In this document: positions 12,901-22,990 of the stretch, in pieces | How the letters are laid out: every line of letters begins with the position of its first letter | Numbering within the stretch: the first letter of the stretch is position 1 | Source of the DNA: Anisus vortex | Lineage: Eukaryota; Mollusca; Gastropoda; Planorbidae | Assembly (NCBI GenBank): GCA_949126835.1 | Contig: OX421501.1 | Location: forward strand, 5,464,499 to 5,528,498 | DNA length: 64,000 nt | Direction: 5' to 3' | Notes under the pieces: model-generated | Seen by the model: only the letters and a program-made list of their open reading frames with translations | Databases searched by the model: none | What the model was told of the DNA's origin: nothing | Made by a program: the position numbers and the translations under genes

Positions 12901-15900
12901 AAATTATTGTTTTCCCTATAATCCTACTAAAAAAATTCATATAAATTGTATTTATCAATTTAACCAAAATGCATCTGCTAATTTTATAAACATATAGCTT
13001 ATAAATATTTCAGCAAAGTTGCAATACTTTATCTTGATAAATAATCAAGTTGATACATTTTATTTGGAGTGGTAAATCATTACCTAAAAAATACAAAATG
13101 GCCACCATTTCAATCGCAACCATCAGAAAATATTTTTTTAACGTATACTTACACTGGCCTGTTTGTACCATCTATATACCAAAAATGATCAAGGTGCGTG
13201 TACAAATTTAAAAAAATAGGTTTCTAATGGCTCCCCCAACCCTTAATTTGAATGTAACGGTGGTTTAAACACCTCGACATTCTCTAAATCCCATGGGTAC
13301 ACAAGTGTTCAACTGAACCATAGAATAGACAAAGAAAGCAAACTCAATAACATCCAGATAAGGAAGGCCATATTTCATTGCAAATAGACTCTTGCGTTAT
13401 ATTAAACTATGAAGATAATTGAAGGTTTAACACACAAGACAATCTAATGTTACAGGGAGATAATAAAACAGCGTATTTATGTAAAAGGAAGTGAATAAGG
13501 CATAAGCTAAATGTGACTGATATAACGGGTAAAAAAAAACTTTGTGAATAGCAGAAATAGTGACTGATGTTATCATAATTGTTATGCTATATTAAGGAAG
13601 GAAAAGAGGACAGTGCACAGACTCGTGAAGGTTTTATAGTTTTATCGAGTTTTTATAATTCTGAGATTGTTATCAATTTATATATAGTATAGTGCAGGGG
13701 TCGGCAACCTACAGCCCGCGTGCCAGACTTTGCACGCAGAGCATTTTTTAATTGCGCGCGGAAGACTTAAAAAAAAAAAAATTCAATTCAAGTCTCTTGT
13801 ACAAAAAATTGTATGCTAGAACAGGATGAGTTTTAGGATGTTGGCCCGCTGAATGAATTAGAAATCCCTCTTTAGCACAATATTTTCAAAAGGTTGTCGA
13901 CCATTGGTAAAGTTCGTTCCACTTTTATTTCAATTATTATATTGACTCGACTAATGAGTTACCAGACGTTCCTTCTAGATTCTAGATAGAAGAATATTAC
14001 ATCCTAGGCCAGCGATGGCGAACCTATGGCACGCGTGCCACAGCTGGCACGCAGAGCCATTTCTGTGGGCACGCGAGCATTTACCCAAAACTGGAACAGC
14101 TAAATTATGGTATTTGGTTTTAATTGCTGTGTTGCCACGTTGAAAGAAATAAGTTGGTCTTGTATTGTACTTTGGGCACGCGGCCCCAAAAAGGTTCGCC
14201 ATCACTGTCCCAGGCCCTAAGACTTCCGCTTGGCGGCAGTGATTGGTCAATGGAAGGGCTAGAACCATGGCTGTTTTTTGTTGACCGTCCGGTGAACTAA
14301 GCGTAGTTGTTAGGGTCAATAATGTTTGAAGCTGCCACGTTTAGTATTGTTTGTTAGTTTAACCAAAGACTATAAAAAGATGGACCGCTTGCATAATATT
14401 TCTGCTATTTGATGATTCGACTGACTTCACTTTTAAATTCCCGATTCCTTTTTGCACTGTACACTTCCGTTTTATATAATCGCTATGATTTTCTCAAATA
14501 AAAATAAAAATCGAAAGTTGTATACAACGGAAACCTTTAGGCAAACGTAGGAGCGTATAAAGTCATTCAAGACAGCGTTAGTGGATGCGTACGTAAAAAA
14601 GAACATATAAGTCTAAAAATAGAGCAAGCGGTCCATCAACATATATAACTAGTTGTTATGCCCGTCAAAATGACGGAGAAACGAATGACTACAATGTGTT
14701 TTGTTAAGAGAGAAAGAAAAGAGACTATTACAATAAATACAATGAACGTTTCTTTTCGGTATTTAGTTTTTGTTCTTTTTAATTGGTGTCTGGTCGGCCT
14801 GACCCTGGCATATGCATAATTTTTATTGATAAGCTTCTGGTATTAAAACGTAACGAACACTTGTGTGGACTTCACTTGTTATTAACAATAGCCTATTAAA
14901 TTATCAATAATATACTATCTAAAAGAAAAAGATACCACAATACCAAACAATAAAAAGGTAAATAATTATAAAAAGCGTAGAAAATAATATTTAAATACCA
15001 TAAAAACTAAAGTGAGAACGATTTTTTTCAGCATTTAATTTGTGTTCTTACTTATCGTATTAATAAAACAGTTTTGAGAATGTTTCATTCGTTTTTGTTA
15101 TTTGTAATTGTTTCTGGTCGACCTGACCCTGGCATATGCATAAGAATTGTGGCCTCAAGGACTGGCGTAGTGTGTAAACCGCCGATACATTCCCATTAAG
15201 AATACACTGGCGGGCGAACGCCTGGGGCACGTATGACCTATTGTAGTTGTGTTGGGTGGATTTAAAAAAAATGGTTACTTTAGACTAGTAGAACGTAAAG
15301 TAAACCCGTCAGAACGAAATTTGATCAATAGGGCAGGTAAAGCAGCGTTCAGCAGTCTCTGGATTGTGTGGTCAGTCTAATGCCCAGCCGCCTTTCCTTT
15401 ACTCAAACTTACCCATCTGCGCTGGGTAAGACTCAGGGACACCCTCCAAACCCGGGAGCAGATCCTAGCCTTCCGCAGGATTTGAACCCAGGACCTTCAT
15501 TACGCCAGCTGAACGCGCTGCCAGCTCGGCCACCGTTCTCCCTGTCTTAAAGACTAGCCCCTCCCCCCCCCGCCCCCCGCCCCCCCCCCCCCCCCGCCTC
15601 CCCTTAAACTCCTTTTTACAACCCAATATTAGACCTTAAATAAAGAACAATTATTGTGTCTCACATAGGACAGGAATCCTTTTTTAAAAAAAGTAAGTCA
15701 GTCTGTCGTGGTTATAAAACTACAAACAATAGACCATAAATAATTATATTTCACCCGTACGCGGGTATTTTGTGATATTTGAGACTAGCTACAGTATAGT
15801 CGCCACTCAGTCAGGAAGTCTGCTTAGAGATTCGTATCTTTTTTCTCGTAGTTTTAGTTAACGATAAAAAAGGTTAACGGGACACGAAATAGAAATATAC

Positions 15901-18383
15901 CTGTTACAGGTCACGTGATGAATAAAACATACAGGTTTCAACAAACACTATAATAAGATGGACCGCTTGCTTTAATAGTTCTACTGTTTGATGACTTGAA
16001 TGACTTCTTTTGGGAATTCCCGTTTTATTTATTAATCGCTATGATTTTCTCAATGAAAAAATAATTAAAATCGATAGTTGTATACAGAGGAAACATTTAG
16101 GCAAACTTAGGAGAGTAGAACTAATTTGAGACAGCGTTATTGGATGCGCACGAAAAAAAGAACATATTAAGCTCTAAAAATAGAGCAAGCGGTCCATCTT
16201 TGTTGTGACTAAAAATAGAATTGATTTTTTCTTTCCTGGTCTGAAGGTTGTCTTTAGTTTTAGAAAAGCTGCACTACGCAACATCGCCATAACTATTTTG
16301 GATTATGTTTAAATCATTATATTTTTTTTACCAAGTGAAAATGTTTAAGCCATTTACACAGAATCTTGTCTTCAAGCCAGTGTATATTTTTTATATAATT
16401 ATTGTTGAGAAAAATCAATATTGTATTTAGTTTTAGCACTGCTTGTGACAACCCTTACCTAAAGTCTTAAAAGGTTTTATTTTTTTATAAGACCCAATAA
16501 AGAAGGGATTGTATAGAGTTAAAGATAAGTTATCAGTTAACTTTTTTGGCAGTCAGGAGTGAAGCCACCGGGGGGGGGGGGGCTGAGGGGGGCTAAGCCC
16601 CCCCTGGAATTAAAAAAAAATAATTTTTTTTTCAGCTGATTTTTTAAAATATGCACTAAATTCGCTAAAAAATTGGTAAATATTTGTCACGCGAAAGTTT
16701 AGCCCACCCCCCCCCCCTGGTATTTGGTAAATATTTGTCACGCGAAAGTTCAGCCCCCCCCCCCCCCCCCTGGAAAAAATTTCTGGCTTCGCCCCTGGTC
16801 ACAAGTAATAAGATTGAATAAAACGGTAACTCTGAGATTTAACTGTGCAATCGCGAAAAATTCGCATTTAACGAACATTATTTTAAAAGCTTTCTTTTTT
16901 TCTTTACAATTAAATAACACATTTTTTATGTTTGGTGGTTAAAATACGTATAATTAAAAGTATTACTTTGTAAATTTAAAAAAAAAATAATTTTAAGTAC
17001 ATAAAAAATGAGAAACACATTTGATAAAGAAAGAGACATAGGTCAAAACTGTATGAAATGGCAGAAAGCTGAGTCAGTATAGTCATATATAAATAAGCTT
17101 ATTTGTCAGTATCGCTTTTTTAAGTCAGTATAGTCAAAAGTAAGATTAGTTGAGTCAATTTAGTCATAAATAAGATTATTTAAGTCAATATAGTCATGAA
17201 TAAGCTTATTTAAAGGCAGATATTTCGATATAACTAAGCTGAATTTTCTTAATATGTCTTTGACTAAGCCTTTATGGTACTTATGTACTAAGTGGCAAAT
17301 AAAATATAGTTCATTTTTTATTGTCGAATCATAATCCACGAACTTAAGAGTCATGTACGTCATAAAACTTTAAAGAAATTGATACCTTACCTCCAGTTGC
17401 CCGGGCTCTTGACGTCGCCCACGACCACAACTCTCCAGCCTGGTAACTGGGCCAACAATTTGACGCTCTCTGTTGGTGGGTTTATGGAGGTCATCACGAT
17501 CCATTTCTCAAACGGAACTTTGGCAGTGGAATTTCTATATGAAATAGCATATTGTTGTGTTTTTAGTAATTTAAGATCAGACTTTTATGAGCTCATTATT
17601 TAAACTTCTAAAGCTGTTCTGAATTCTAAAATATCGTTTCATAATTTTCTAAAATGATATAGTCTTTATATTTCTCAGTCTTTCTCCTTTTCGCTATCTT
17701 TTTCAATCTTTCTCTATCTTTTTATTTCACTATCCCTTTCTCTCTTTCTCTGACTTTCTTTCTCATTCACGCCTTTTCTATATTCTCCTCCTGTTTCGCA
17801 AAAAAATATATATACAATATATCGGTATTTTCATGTCAATACATTTTATCAGACAAAAATCAAACATAAAATTAATGCTCTAAATGTAAATATATCGGTA
17901 TTTTCATGTATTTTTAATACATTTTAAGAGTCTAAAATTAAACTTAAAATAAATGCTTTGCCTCCTATCCCATTCTAGTTTTCTTATAAAGCTAAACTCA
18001 ACAACGATATTGAAGTTCATATTAACATACATTTACATGGAGAAACTAAGACATACCAAAATCTTGGTTGTCTTGCATTGAGTATTGGTCATTTAAAATC
18101 AAATGTCTGTCATTTAATCTATACCAACCAAAGCAATAACGGGTACAAAACAACAACAAAAATACAAAACAACAACAAAAATACAAAACAACAGGATATC
18201 ATCTAATAAATCTGACCTTTTAAGAGAATCCTTTTTCCAGAAGCTTTCGGTAACACTGGGGCCCCAAATTGTTGATATGTAGAAATTGTAGTACACAGTG
18301 CACAGTGTAGCGGTGATAATTATCCCTGCCAAAAGATTACGCCTCATTTGGACCAAATCCCTGCAGTGACTTGTCAGCAACAT
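5255..18383 (-). CDS. STELLO/DUF288-like glycosyltransferase, copy 2, complete five-exon gene
   Basis: Joined exons 18217-18383, 17391-17534, 8912-9073, 7739-7903 and 5255-6941 give 775 codons (774 residues plus TAG), close to the length I recall for plant STELLO proteins (about 770). All four introns are GT-AG and interrupt codons after the second base. Residues 17-36 are a hydrophobic anchor after a basic N-terminus, so a type II Golgi protein is expected. Residues 66-103 hold KWIVMTS and LPGWRVVVVGD. Residues 105-157 hold PYKSYARKNIGFLYAISHGA and end in YETDDDN, a likely metal/nucleotide-sugar motif. The last exon carries the C-terminal domain with FWALLIPTGTTFRMCDIWRG and GYLILGDD. About a dozen N-x-S/T sites fit a lumenal domain. 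In Arabidopsis, STELLO proteins are Golgi proteins linked to cellulose synthase assembly; the substrate in animals is unknown to me. No disabling change is visible. Confidence 0.88.
7140..7460 (-). mobile_element. Retroposon tail in copy 2 intron 4
   Basis: Starts with a (GATAA)n run at about 7147-7168 followed by 'ttgctttattgatccaaata', a typical retroposon 3' tail. No coding part is recognisable and the family is uncertain. Confidence 0.4.
7739..7903 (-). CDS. Copy 2, exon 4
   Basis: Flanked by acceptor ttattccag and donor gtaatt. Encodes residues 159-212, including FGGKHLFNPYHHFGQSTLWP and SKIGDVSNRTY. The 165-bp length and both phases match copy 3. Confidence 0.9.
8912..9073 (-). CDS. 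Copy 2, exon 3 carrying the DDDN motif
   Basis: Flanked by acceptor ctttcag and donor gtcggt. Encodes residues 105-157, beginning FPNCDFLNIA and ending FIYETDDDN. The acidic DDDN resembles the metal-binding motif of glycosyltransferases and is identical in copy 3. Confidence 0.9.
9300..9560 (+). mobile_element. LINE 3'-end fragment in copy 2 intron 2
   Basis: Matches other LINE tails in the window: 'catctaaacataaagaa', then 'gaatgggttgcatgaacaaa', 'agactcgggtcatggatggg', 'agaaggagcgtctgtaatat' and 'aagataagat'. The frame is broken. Confidence 0.65.
9691..9929 (-). mobile_element. SINE family 1 in copy 2 intron 2, absent from copy 3
   Basis: A nearly full-length reverse SINE with body 'ggtgaagcatcgttcaccag', 'gccagcacaatg' and a reduced tRNA-like head. 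The matching place in copy 3 (around 53075-53095) has the flanking sequence without this insertion, so it inserted after the duplication. Confidence 0.75.
10046..11755. mobile_element. GGACCGCTTGC-type MITE split by about 1.4 kb of inserted sequence
   Basis: The left part at 10046-10198 ('ccaaagactaacatggaccg') and the right part at about 11605-11755 ('cggaaattccgaaaacaagt', 'ttatcaaatag') together match the intact MITE at 35817-36118. The intervening 10199-11604 is not recognised. The matching region of copy 3 near 53190 lacks the whole structure. The insert contains poly-C tracts and a hairpin, gtgattaagtggtctaatcac, with no convincing gene. Confidence 0.6.
12060..12365 (+). repeat. Interspersed repeat family X, copy shared with copy 3
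   Basis: Contains 'cggatcattatcgtggtggc', 'gatcccagactataggtctg' and 'ctcattgcttcctcccc'. The copy at 53460-53705 sits in the same relative place in the duplicated intron, so this insertion predates the duplication. Confidence 0.7.
12400..13690. other. Intron 2 of copy 2, unrecognised AT-rich sequence
   Basis: About 1.3 kb with no ORF above 60 codons and no repeat shared with the rest of the window. The matching stretch appears to be missing from copy 3, where flanking blocks join near 53710-53740. Confidence 0.5.
13694..13908. mobile_element. hAT-like MITE, CAGGGGTCGGCAACC type
   Basis: Begins CAGGGGTCGGCAACCTACAG and ends with an imperfect complement near 'ggttgtcgaccattgg'. A reverse-oriented relative lies at about 20880-21088. 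No clear target duplication was found, so the right border is approximate. Confidence 0.6.
14010..14207. mobile_element. hAT-like MITE, CAGCGATGGCGAACC type
   Basis: 198 bp with termini CAGCGATGGCGAACCTATGG and AAAAAGGTTCGCCATCACTG. It is flanked by tcctaggc (14002-14009) and tcccaggc (14208-14215), an 8-bp target duplication with one mismatch. The interior is non-coding. Confidence 0.8.
14363..14638. mobile_element. GGACCGCTTGC-type MITE
   Basis: Left end 'ccaaagactataaaaagatg' followed by gaccgcttgc. The right end carries 'tagagcaagcggtccatc'. The outermost right bases are degraded. It shares the internal 'tttctgctatttgatgattc' block with other copies. Confidence 0.7.
14650..15222 (-). repeat. 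Right arm of the dispersed inverted repeat
   Basis: Reverse complement of 4436-5009, including a truncated piece of repeat X at 15170-15222. It lies inside intron 2 of copy 2. Confidence 0.75.
15293..15537 (-). mobile_element. SINE family 1
   Basis: Reverse copy with 'ggtaaagcagcgttcagcag', 'caggatttgaacccaggacc' (B-box complement) and 'gaacgcgctgccagctcggc' (A-box complement). A counterpart sits at 56250-56490 in the duplicated intron of copy 3, so it probably predates the duplication. Confidence 0.75.
15941..16209. mobile_element. GGACCGCTTGC-type MITE
   Basis: Ends are 'aagatggaccgcttgc' and 'gcaagcggtccatctt', a perfect 16-bp inverted pair. Non-coding interior. Confidence 0.75.
16440..16540 (-). 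repeat. Inverted intron segment relative to copy 3
   Basis: The reverse complement of this stretch ('cttctttattgggtctta', 'ggttgtcacaag') matches the forward sequence at about 56945-57050, while the surrounding intron is collinear. It abuts the MITE at 16554-16797. Confidence 0.6.
16554..16797. mobile_element. hAT-like MITE related to 2200-2426
   Basis: The right end is ggcttcgcccctg and the left end caggagtgaagcc. The interior shares 'ttggtaaatatttgtcacgc' and poly-C tracts with the element at 2200, in reverse. No matching 8-bp flanks are visible, consistent with local rearrangement. Confidence 0.7.
17080..17215. repeat. Degenerate minisatellite in copy 2 intron 2
   Basis: Short repeats around 'agtatagtcata' and 'aagcttattt'. 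This is the counterpart of the 60-bp array at 63688-64000 in copy 3. Confidence 0.65.
17220..17340 (-). repeat. Interspersed repeat fragment
   Basis: The complement reads 'tattttatttgccacttagt' followed by acataagtaccataaaggc and recurs at about 25960-26010. The class is unknown. Confidence 0.45.
17391..17534 (-). CDS. Copy 2, exon 2
   Basis: Flanked by acceptor catatag and donor gtaagg. Encodes residues 57-103, with KWIVMTSINPPTESVKLLAQ and LPGWRVVVVGDVKSPGNW. This is the signature start of the STELLO N-terminal domain. Confidence 0.9.
18217..18383 (-). CDS. Copy 2, exon 1 coding part with membrane anchor
   Basis: ATG at 18383-18381; donor AAAAG|gtcaga. Encodes 55 residues with a basic patch (QMRRN) and the hydrophobic segment LLAGIIITATLCTVYYNFYI. 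A second in-frame ATG (Met13) is an alternative start that keeps the anchor. The bases just upstream read ttttttttaaattag, which looks like a splice acceptor, so an untranslated first exon may lie further upstream. Confidence 0.8.
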
Positions 18384-18535
18384 TCTAATTTAAAAAAAAT
18401 AAAAAAAAATACAATAAATTTTATTTTCCTTTTTTTGAAATAAAATAGCGTTATTCTTTTCAATATTATATTGTTCTTATGCTTATTGAATGTGTGCACA
18501 TTATTTTTTTTAAATATTCAATAGAACATGAAAAA

Positions 18536-18832
18536 CCAAAGATTAACGTAAGATGGACCGCTCGCTTTGGTATTTCTGCTATTTGATAACTTGAAACACT
18601 TAGTTTTGGGAATTTCCTATCACACTAAAGCTCTGGGCTTCCGGTTTGGTAATTCACTATGATTTTCTAAATGGAAAATGAAGATTAAAATCGAAATTTA
18701 TATACAGTGGAAGTCTTTAGGGAAGTTTAGGAATCATTAAAGACATTGTGTTATTGGCTGCGCACACGGAAAAAAAAAACAGTGTTAAGCTCTAAGAATA
18801 GAGCAAGCGGTCCATCACATTATAATCTTTGG
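18536..18832. mobile_element. GGACCGCTTGC-type MITE with both long inverted ends
   Basis: 297 bp. Left end 'ccaaagattaacgtaagatg' plus gaccgctcgc. The right end complement begins ccaaagattataatgtgatg. About 30-bp terminal inverted repeats. It lies 150 bp upstream of the copy 2 start codon. Confidence 0.75.
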
Positions 18833-19275
18833 AAATACTAAAATCTAAATGTTACAAACATTTTTTTTTTTTAAATATTGCATCCTTAACTATGATTATT
18901 ATTATTAAAAGTAAATAAAATATTATTTTTTTCAGCTTTTAAGTAACAATTTCATAAAATTAAAATAATTAACATACATACTCACAGGAATTATTATTTT
19001 AGAATCACTAGATAATAAATGGTGAACACAAAGAACCAAAGGATAACATAATCCTAACAACACAAATATTTCAACAACAAAAGATTTAGTTGGTATTTCT
19101 ACACAGTAGATACAATCATAGTTTACCGTCTATTGCACGAGCTATTCCAACCAACTCTTTGACGTGATCATACCGTCTGATGATTTTTAGAGATTAATAG
19201 CACTACTCAAATTTCACGCTTCTAGATTTGAAATTATGTAGTCAGTACCATAGCGTATTGTGGGTAGGTCTACAT

Positions 19276-20720
19276 CATAGGTTCTCAAAGGGGACGATAT
19301 CGCCCCCCGGAGGGCGGTGGCAGACTTTAGGGGGGCGCTGACGTTCCCGGGGGCGATTGGGGGGCGGTGAGGGGTATGTGGGCGGTACAAGAACCTGATA
19401 TAATTTAAACACCTCAACTTTGAATCGATTAGTTTTTGAATGAAATGTGATTTAAACGCTAAATATCTGATACCCCTAACACTAGGCCTACATATTATTA
19501 TAGTAATAGGAATCGCAATGAGTTTTCGAAGAAGTAGGGTCAGTAATAGATAAATATGGTCAGTGCGGCCGGCTGGTCCTGTGGTTGGTTCACCGGACTG
19601 TCAAGTTGTCGACCAACACGTCGCGGGTTCTATCCCTGCCACCGACCGATCCCTGTTACCCTAACACAGGGGTCGGGAACCTTTTGGCTGAGAGAGCCAT
19701 GGACACCACATATTTTGAAAAGTAATTCTGTGAGAGCCATACATTATGTTTAAAACAGAAAATTCAAGTAAATTTCCCTTTAATTACAATGAATGCAGGG
19801 TTGCTATTTTTCTGTTGTTGTTGTTTTTTTAGGTCAGCTGAGTTTATCTTCTTTACCACTTCAGACGCTGAGCTGCATTAGACTTTAGCTCATTTGTAGA
19901 ATGAAAAATTGATATGCAATTATTATCTAGATCAAAGTAGTCTAAAGAAATTATTTTTTTTATAATCGAACATTTGTCTGCGAGCCAGATGCAGCCATCA
20001 ATAGAGCCATAGGTTCCCGACCCCTGCCCTAACATCTTCTAATATTAATGATATTTCGATTTCAGAGAGATCTGATATGTAATTGAATGTATTCGGAACT
20101 TTATGGACTTTTTAAAAAATTTAATATCTAACATTTGTGGAATAAATAGGTAGTAATAACACAGATTGAGAAGTTAATATAATGTTGACAAATATCCAAA
20201 TAAATTCTTTAGTCAAATAATATGTATATAGTTTTCAAATATCTACAGTTTTATCATTTGAATGTTATAAATTCTAAGCCATTAATATTTTTATACAAGA
20301 AAAAAAATACTAGAAATATTAGTTCAAATGAAATGTGTTAATTATCTCCCTTTAATTAAACGACTTTTTAGTGTAAAAGAAATTTCCCCTGCGGTGATGG
20401 TATCTATGGCGTATAGTGGATTGATATTGTAGTTTAAAAATAGTAGTCTGCTCCAGATATATTGTCTGTCTATTGTGTAACAAAATTTTGTTACTAAAAG
20501 TCTTTCAACCCCCTTCTTAAATTTTACTTTACGCAGCTTATACCCCCCCCCCCTTTTTTCCCTCTAAGCCTTGGTTATTGTCTGTAAATTTCGGAAACTG
20601 TATTGAATCTTCAACTTTCAGAGGGGTGGGGGGAGTGGGTGCTAAAAAAAAGTGGGGGGGCGGTGAGCGGAAGAAAATTGTAAAAGGGGGCGGTAAGCTG
20701 AAAAAGGTTGAGAACCTATG
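19276..20720. mobile_element. hAT-like non-autonomous element with a nested second hAT MITE
   Basis: Termini CATAGGTTCTCAAA and TTGAGAACCTATG are inverted. Flanks gtctacat (19268-19275) and gtctaaat (20721-20728) form an 8-bp duplication with one mismatch. The interior shows G-rich blocks near both ends and no transposase ORF. It is related to 41910-43728 and contains a younger insertion at 19667-20026. Confidence 0.8.
19667..20026. mobile_element. hAT-like MITE nested in 19276-20720
   Basis: 360 bp with termini CAGGGGTCGGGAACC and GGTTCCCGACCCCTG, a perfect inverted pair. It is flanked by perfect direct copies of CCCTAACA at 19659-19666 and 20027-20034. Non-coding. Confidence 0.9.
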
Positions 20721-20879
20721 GTCTAAATTGATACTACTGTTAAACTTTCTAAACAGTATTTTTTGTTCATAGTATTTTTTCGATTTCTTTTTCTTATACA
20801 TGATTAGACATAACTTTAAATTACTGAATGCATGCAATGTTCAAATCAAGGTGCATATATATGATTGATGAAATCATTC

Positions 20880-21088
20880 AGGACCTTGCGCACCAACTAC
20901 CTTTAGACAATAGTCTGCCAAAGTTAGATTTCTAATTCATTCAGCGTGCCAACAGTCTTAAAATCATCCTGCTTTTAGCACTCAAGTTTTTTTTAAGAAG
21001 AGACTTGTAGTCCCTGTCTGGGAGTCTTCCACGTGCCATTGAAAATAGCTCCGCGTGCCAAGTCTTGTCGTAGGTCGCCGACCCCTGC
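20880..21088. mobile_element. hAT-like MITE, CAGGGGTCGG type, reverse orientation
   Basis: Ends with 'ggtcgccgacccctg'. The reverse complement aligns along its length with 13694-13908, sharing 'gctgaatgaattagaaatc'. The left border is approximate. Confidence 0.6.
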
Positions 21089-21089
21089 A

Positions 21090-21600
21090 CTACACCACAG
21101 CTACGTCAGATGTAGTCGACGTGGTCGGCTTCTTTCAATAAGGGCAGAAGCAGATCGATTTAGGAACTCTTTTTTTCCTGTGAGAATTTTTCAACAGAAT
21201 CGCCAGTAAGCCAGAAATACAATAGCTGACTCGTAAATGATATTTTTGTTTTGTATGATAAATAGTGTGTAAGGGTGCGTGCGTGTCGATATTTTTAAAA
21301 GTATATTTCTGTTCTTTAGTACAAATAATTCTTTTTTATTGTTGAAAATATTGCTCAAAGTAAGGAACACCTGTAATCAAGTCAAATGACCATTTGTTTG
21401 CATCAATAACTAATCTTCTTTTATCTTTATTATTAGCTCGACATAAATCTATAGCCTCAAAAATGTCATGCCAATAATGACAATGGCATAGAATCTGAGC
21501 ATAGTTTTGTAGACTATAACAAAGTATCTATACAAGATATTCAAGAAAAAAAAATTAACATAAAAACAACACACAAGAGGAAAGGAATATTAATTTTGAA
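21090..21600. other. Intergenic, nothing recognised
   Basis: AT-rich, no ORF of note and no repeat shared within the window. Confidence 0.5.
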
Positions 21601-21611
21601 TCTCTGTTACT

Positions 21612-21977
21612 AGTAACGCAAAGTACTAATCAGACCAAATTGATCCATAGGGCCGGTGAAGCAGCGTTCACCAGTTTATGTGGTCACGGCATACTAGGTG
21701 GTTGTGTGGCCAGCACAATGCATAGTCGTATTTACTTTACCCCAACTAAAGTCAAGTACCCATCAGAGCTGGGTAAACTCAGGGACATACTAGGTGATTG
21801 TGTGGCCAGCACAATGCCCAGCCACCTTTACTTTATCCAAACTAAGGTCAGGGACCCATACGAGCTGGGTAGACTCAGGCACACCGTCCAGATCTTGTAA
21901 AAAATCCTAGCCTGCACCAGGATTCGAATCCAGGACCTTCGGTACGCCAGCCGAACGCGGGCCACCGTGCCCTCCCC
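21612..21977 (-). mobile_element. SINE family 1 with internal duplication
   Basis: A reverse SINE in which the segment 'atactaggtgattgtgtggc' to 'gagctgggtagactcaggg' occurs twice in tandem, making this copy longer than the others. B- and A-box complements lie at 21915-21960. Confidence 0.75.
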
Positions 21978-21999
21978 CCCCTCTCAACTATTACAGAAA

Positions 22000-22800
22000 T
22001 TTCGTATAGAGTGTTCACATATAATATACATTTTAAAAGGGCTACATATTTTCACACAATAAACCCTTTACATTTTAATGAGTTTTTTGGTCATGCAATA
22101 TCATAATACATATTTTTAAATTAAATTACAATGAGTTTTTCGAATATAAAATGACATTTTAAATGTTTCAAAACATTATTTTCACCTTAGATCTATATTT
22201 ACAACAATATTATAAGAAAAAACATAATTTGTATCAGCTACCAATGACTTTAGCGAGGGACTTACTCCGTGCCTCATCAAGGTAATACAGTTAGATAACA
22301 CCACAATATACAAACATGCATTACATGTATGGTCAAAACGTATTTCTAGTAGAAAAAGTGAAGCACATTCACTGAAATAAAGTTGTTTGCGATAGTTTGG
22401 TATACAATTGTATAAAGTCCAAAGATATCTGCTGGAAGTTACTTTTACTCACTGATCAATAACCACTAGTCGATGCTAACATAACTAATTTCAATCAACA
22501 AATTCATCCAACGAATATGAAATTACACTTCAGTAGTCACCAAGAGGAAATGTTACGTATATGCAACAAATATATATATATTATCTATAACAAATTCTAT
22601 CAAAATTGTCATACTTTCTGCAGAACATTGCAACCTCACAGAACAATGAAAAAGTGAGATTCGTATTTTTAATGGTTTATTGACTTATTGATTTTTGAGC
22701 GAGTTGCAACAGAACGAGGTAAGTGGGGATCTTTGGCATTCACCTCAACCGTCAGCCGGTACGTAGGGGATCGATAGATAGAGATTGATTAGTGAGGTAA
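22000..22800. other. Intergenic, nothing recognised
   Basis: AT-rich sequence with no gene or repeat that I can support. Confidence 0.5.
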
Positions 22801-22814
22801 TTAACAGAATTAGT

Positions 22815-22990
22815 TAGGTAATGCATTCTGACATGGAATGGGTTGCCTGAACCGACCAGGAAAACCAGAAATTTAGCACCTTTAAAAACACTAATAATGA
22901 TGCTAGACTAGACTTAGACCAAGGATAAGCGTGGCCCGCAATATTCTTCTTTGTAGAAGGAACGTCTGTAATATATAAGATAATATAAAT
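22815..22990 (+). mobile_element. LINE 3'-end fragment
   Basis: Contains 'catggaatgggttgcctgaa', 'gactagacttagaccaagga' and 'aggaacgtctgtaatatata' plus 'agataat'. Matches the other LINE tails. Confidence 0.65.
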
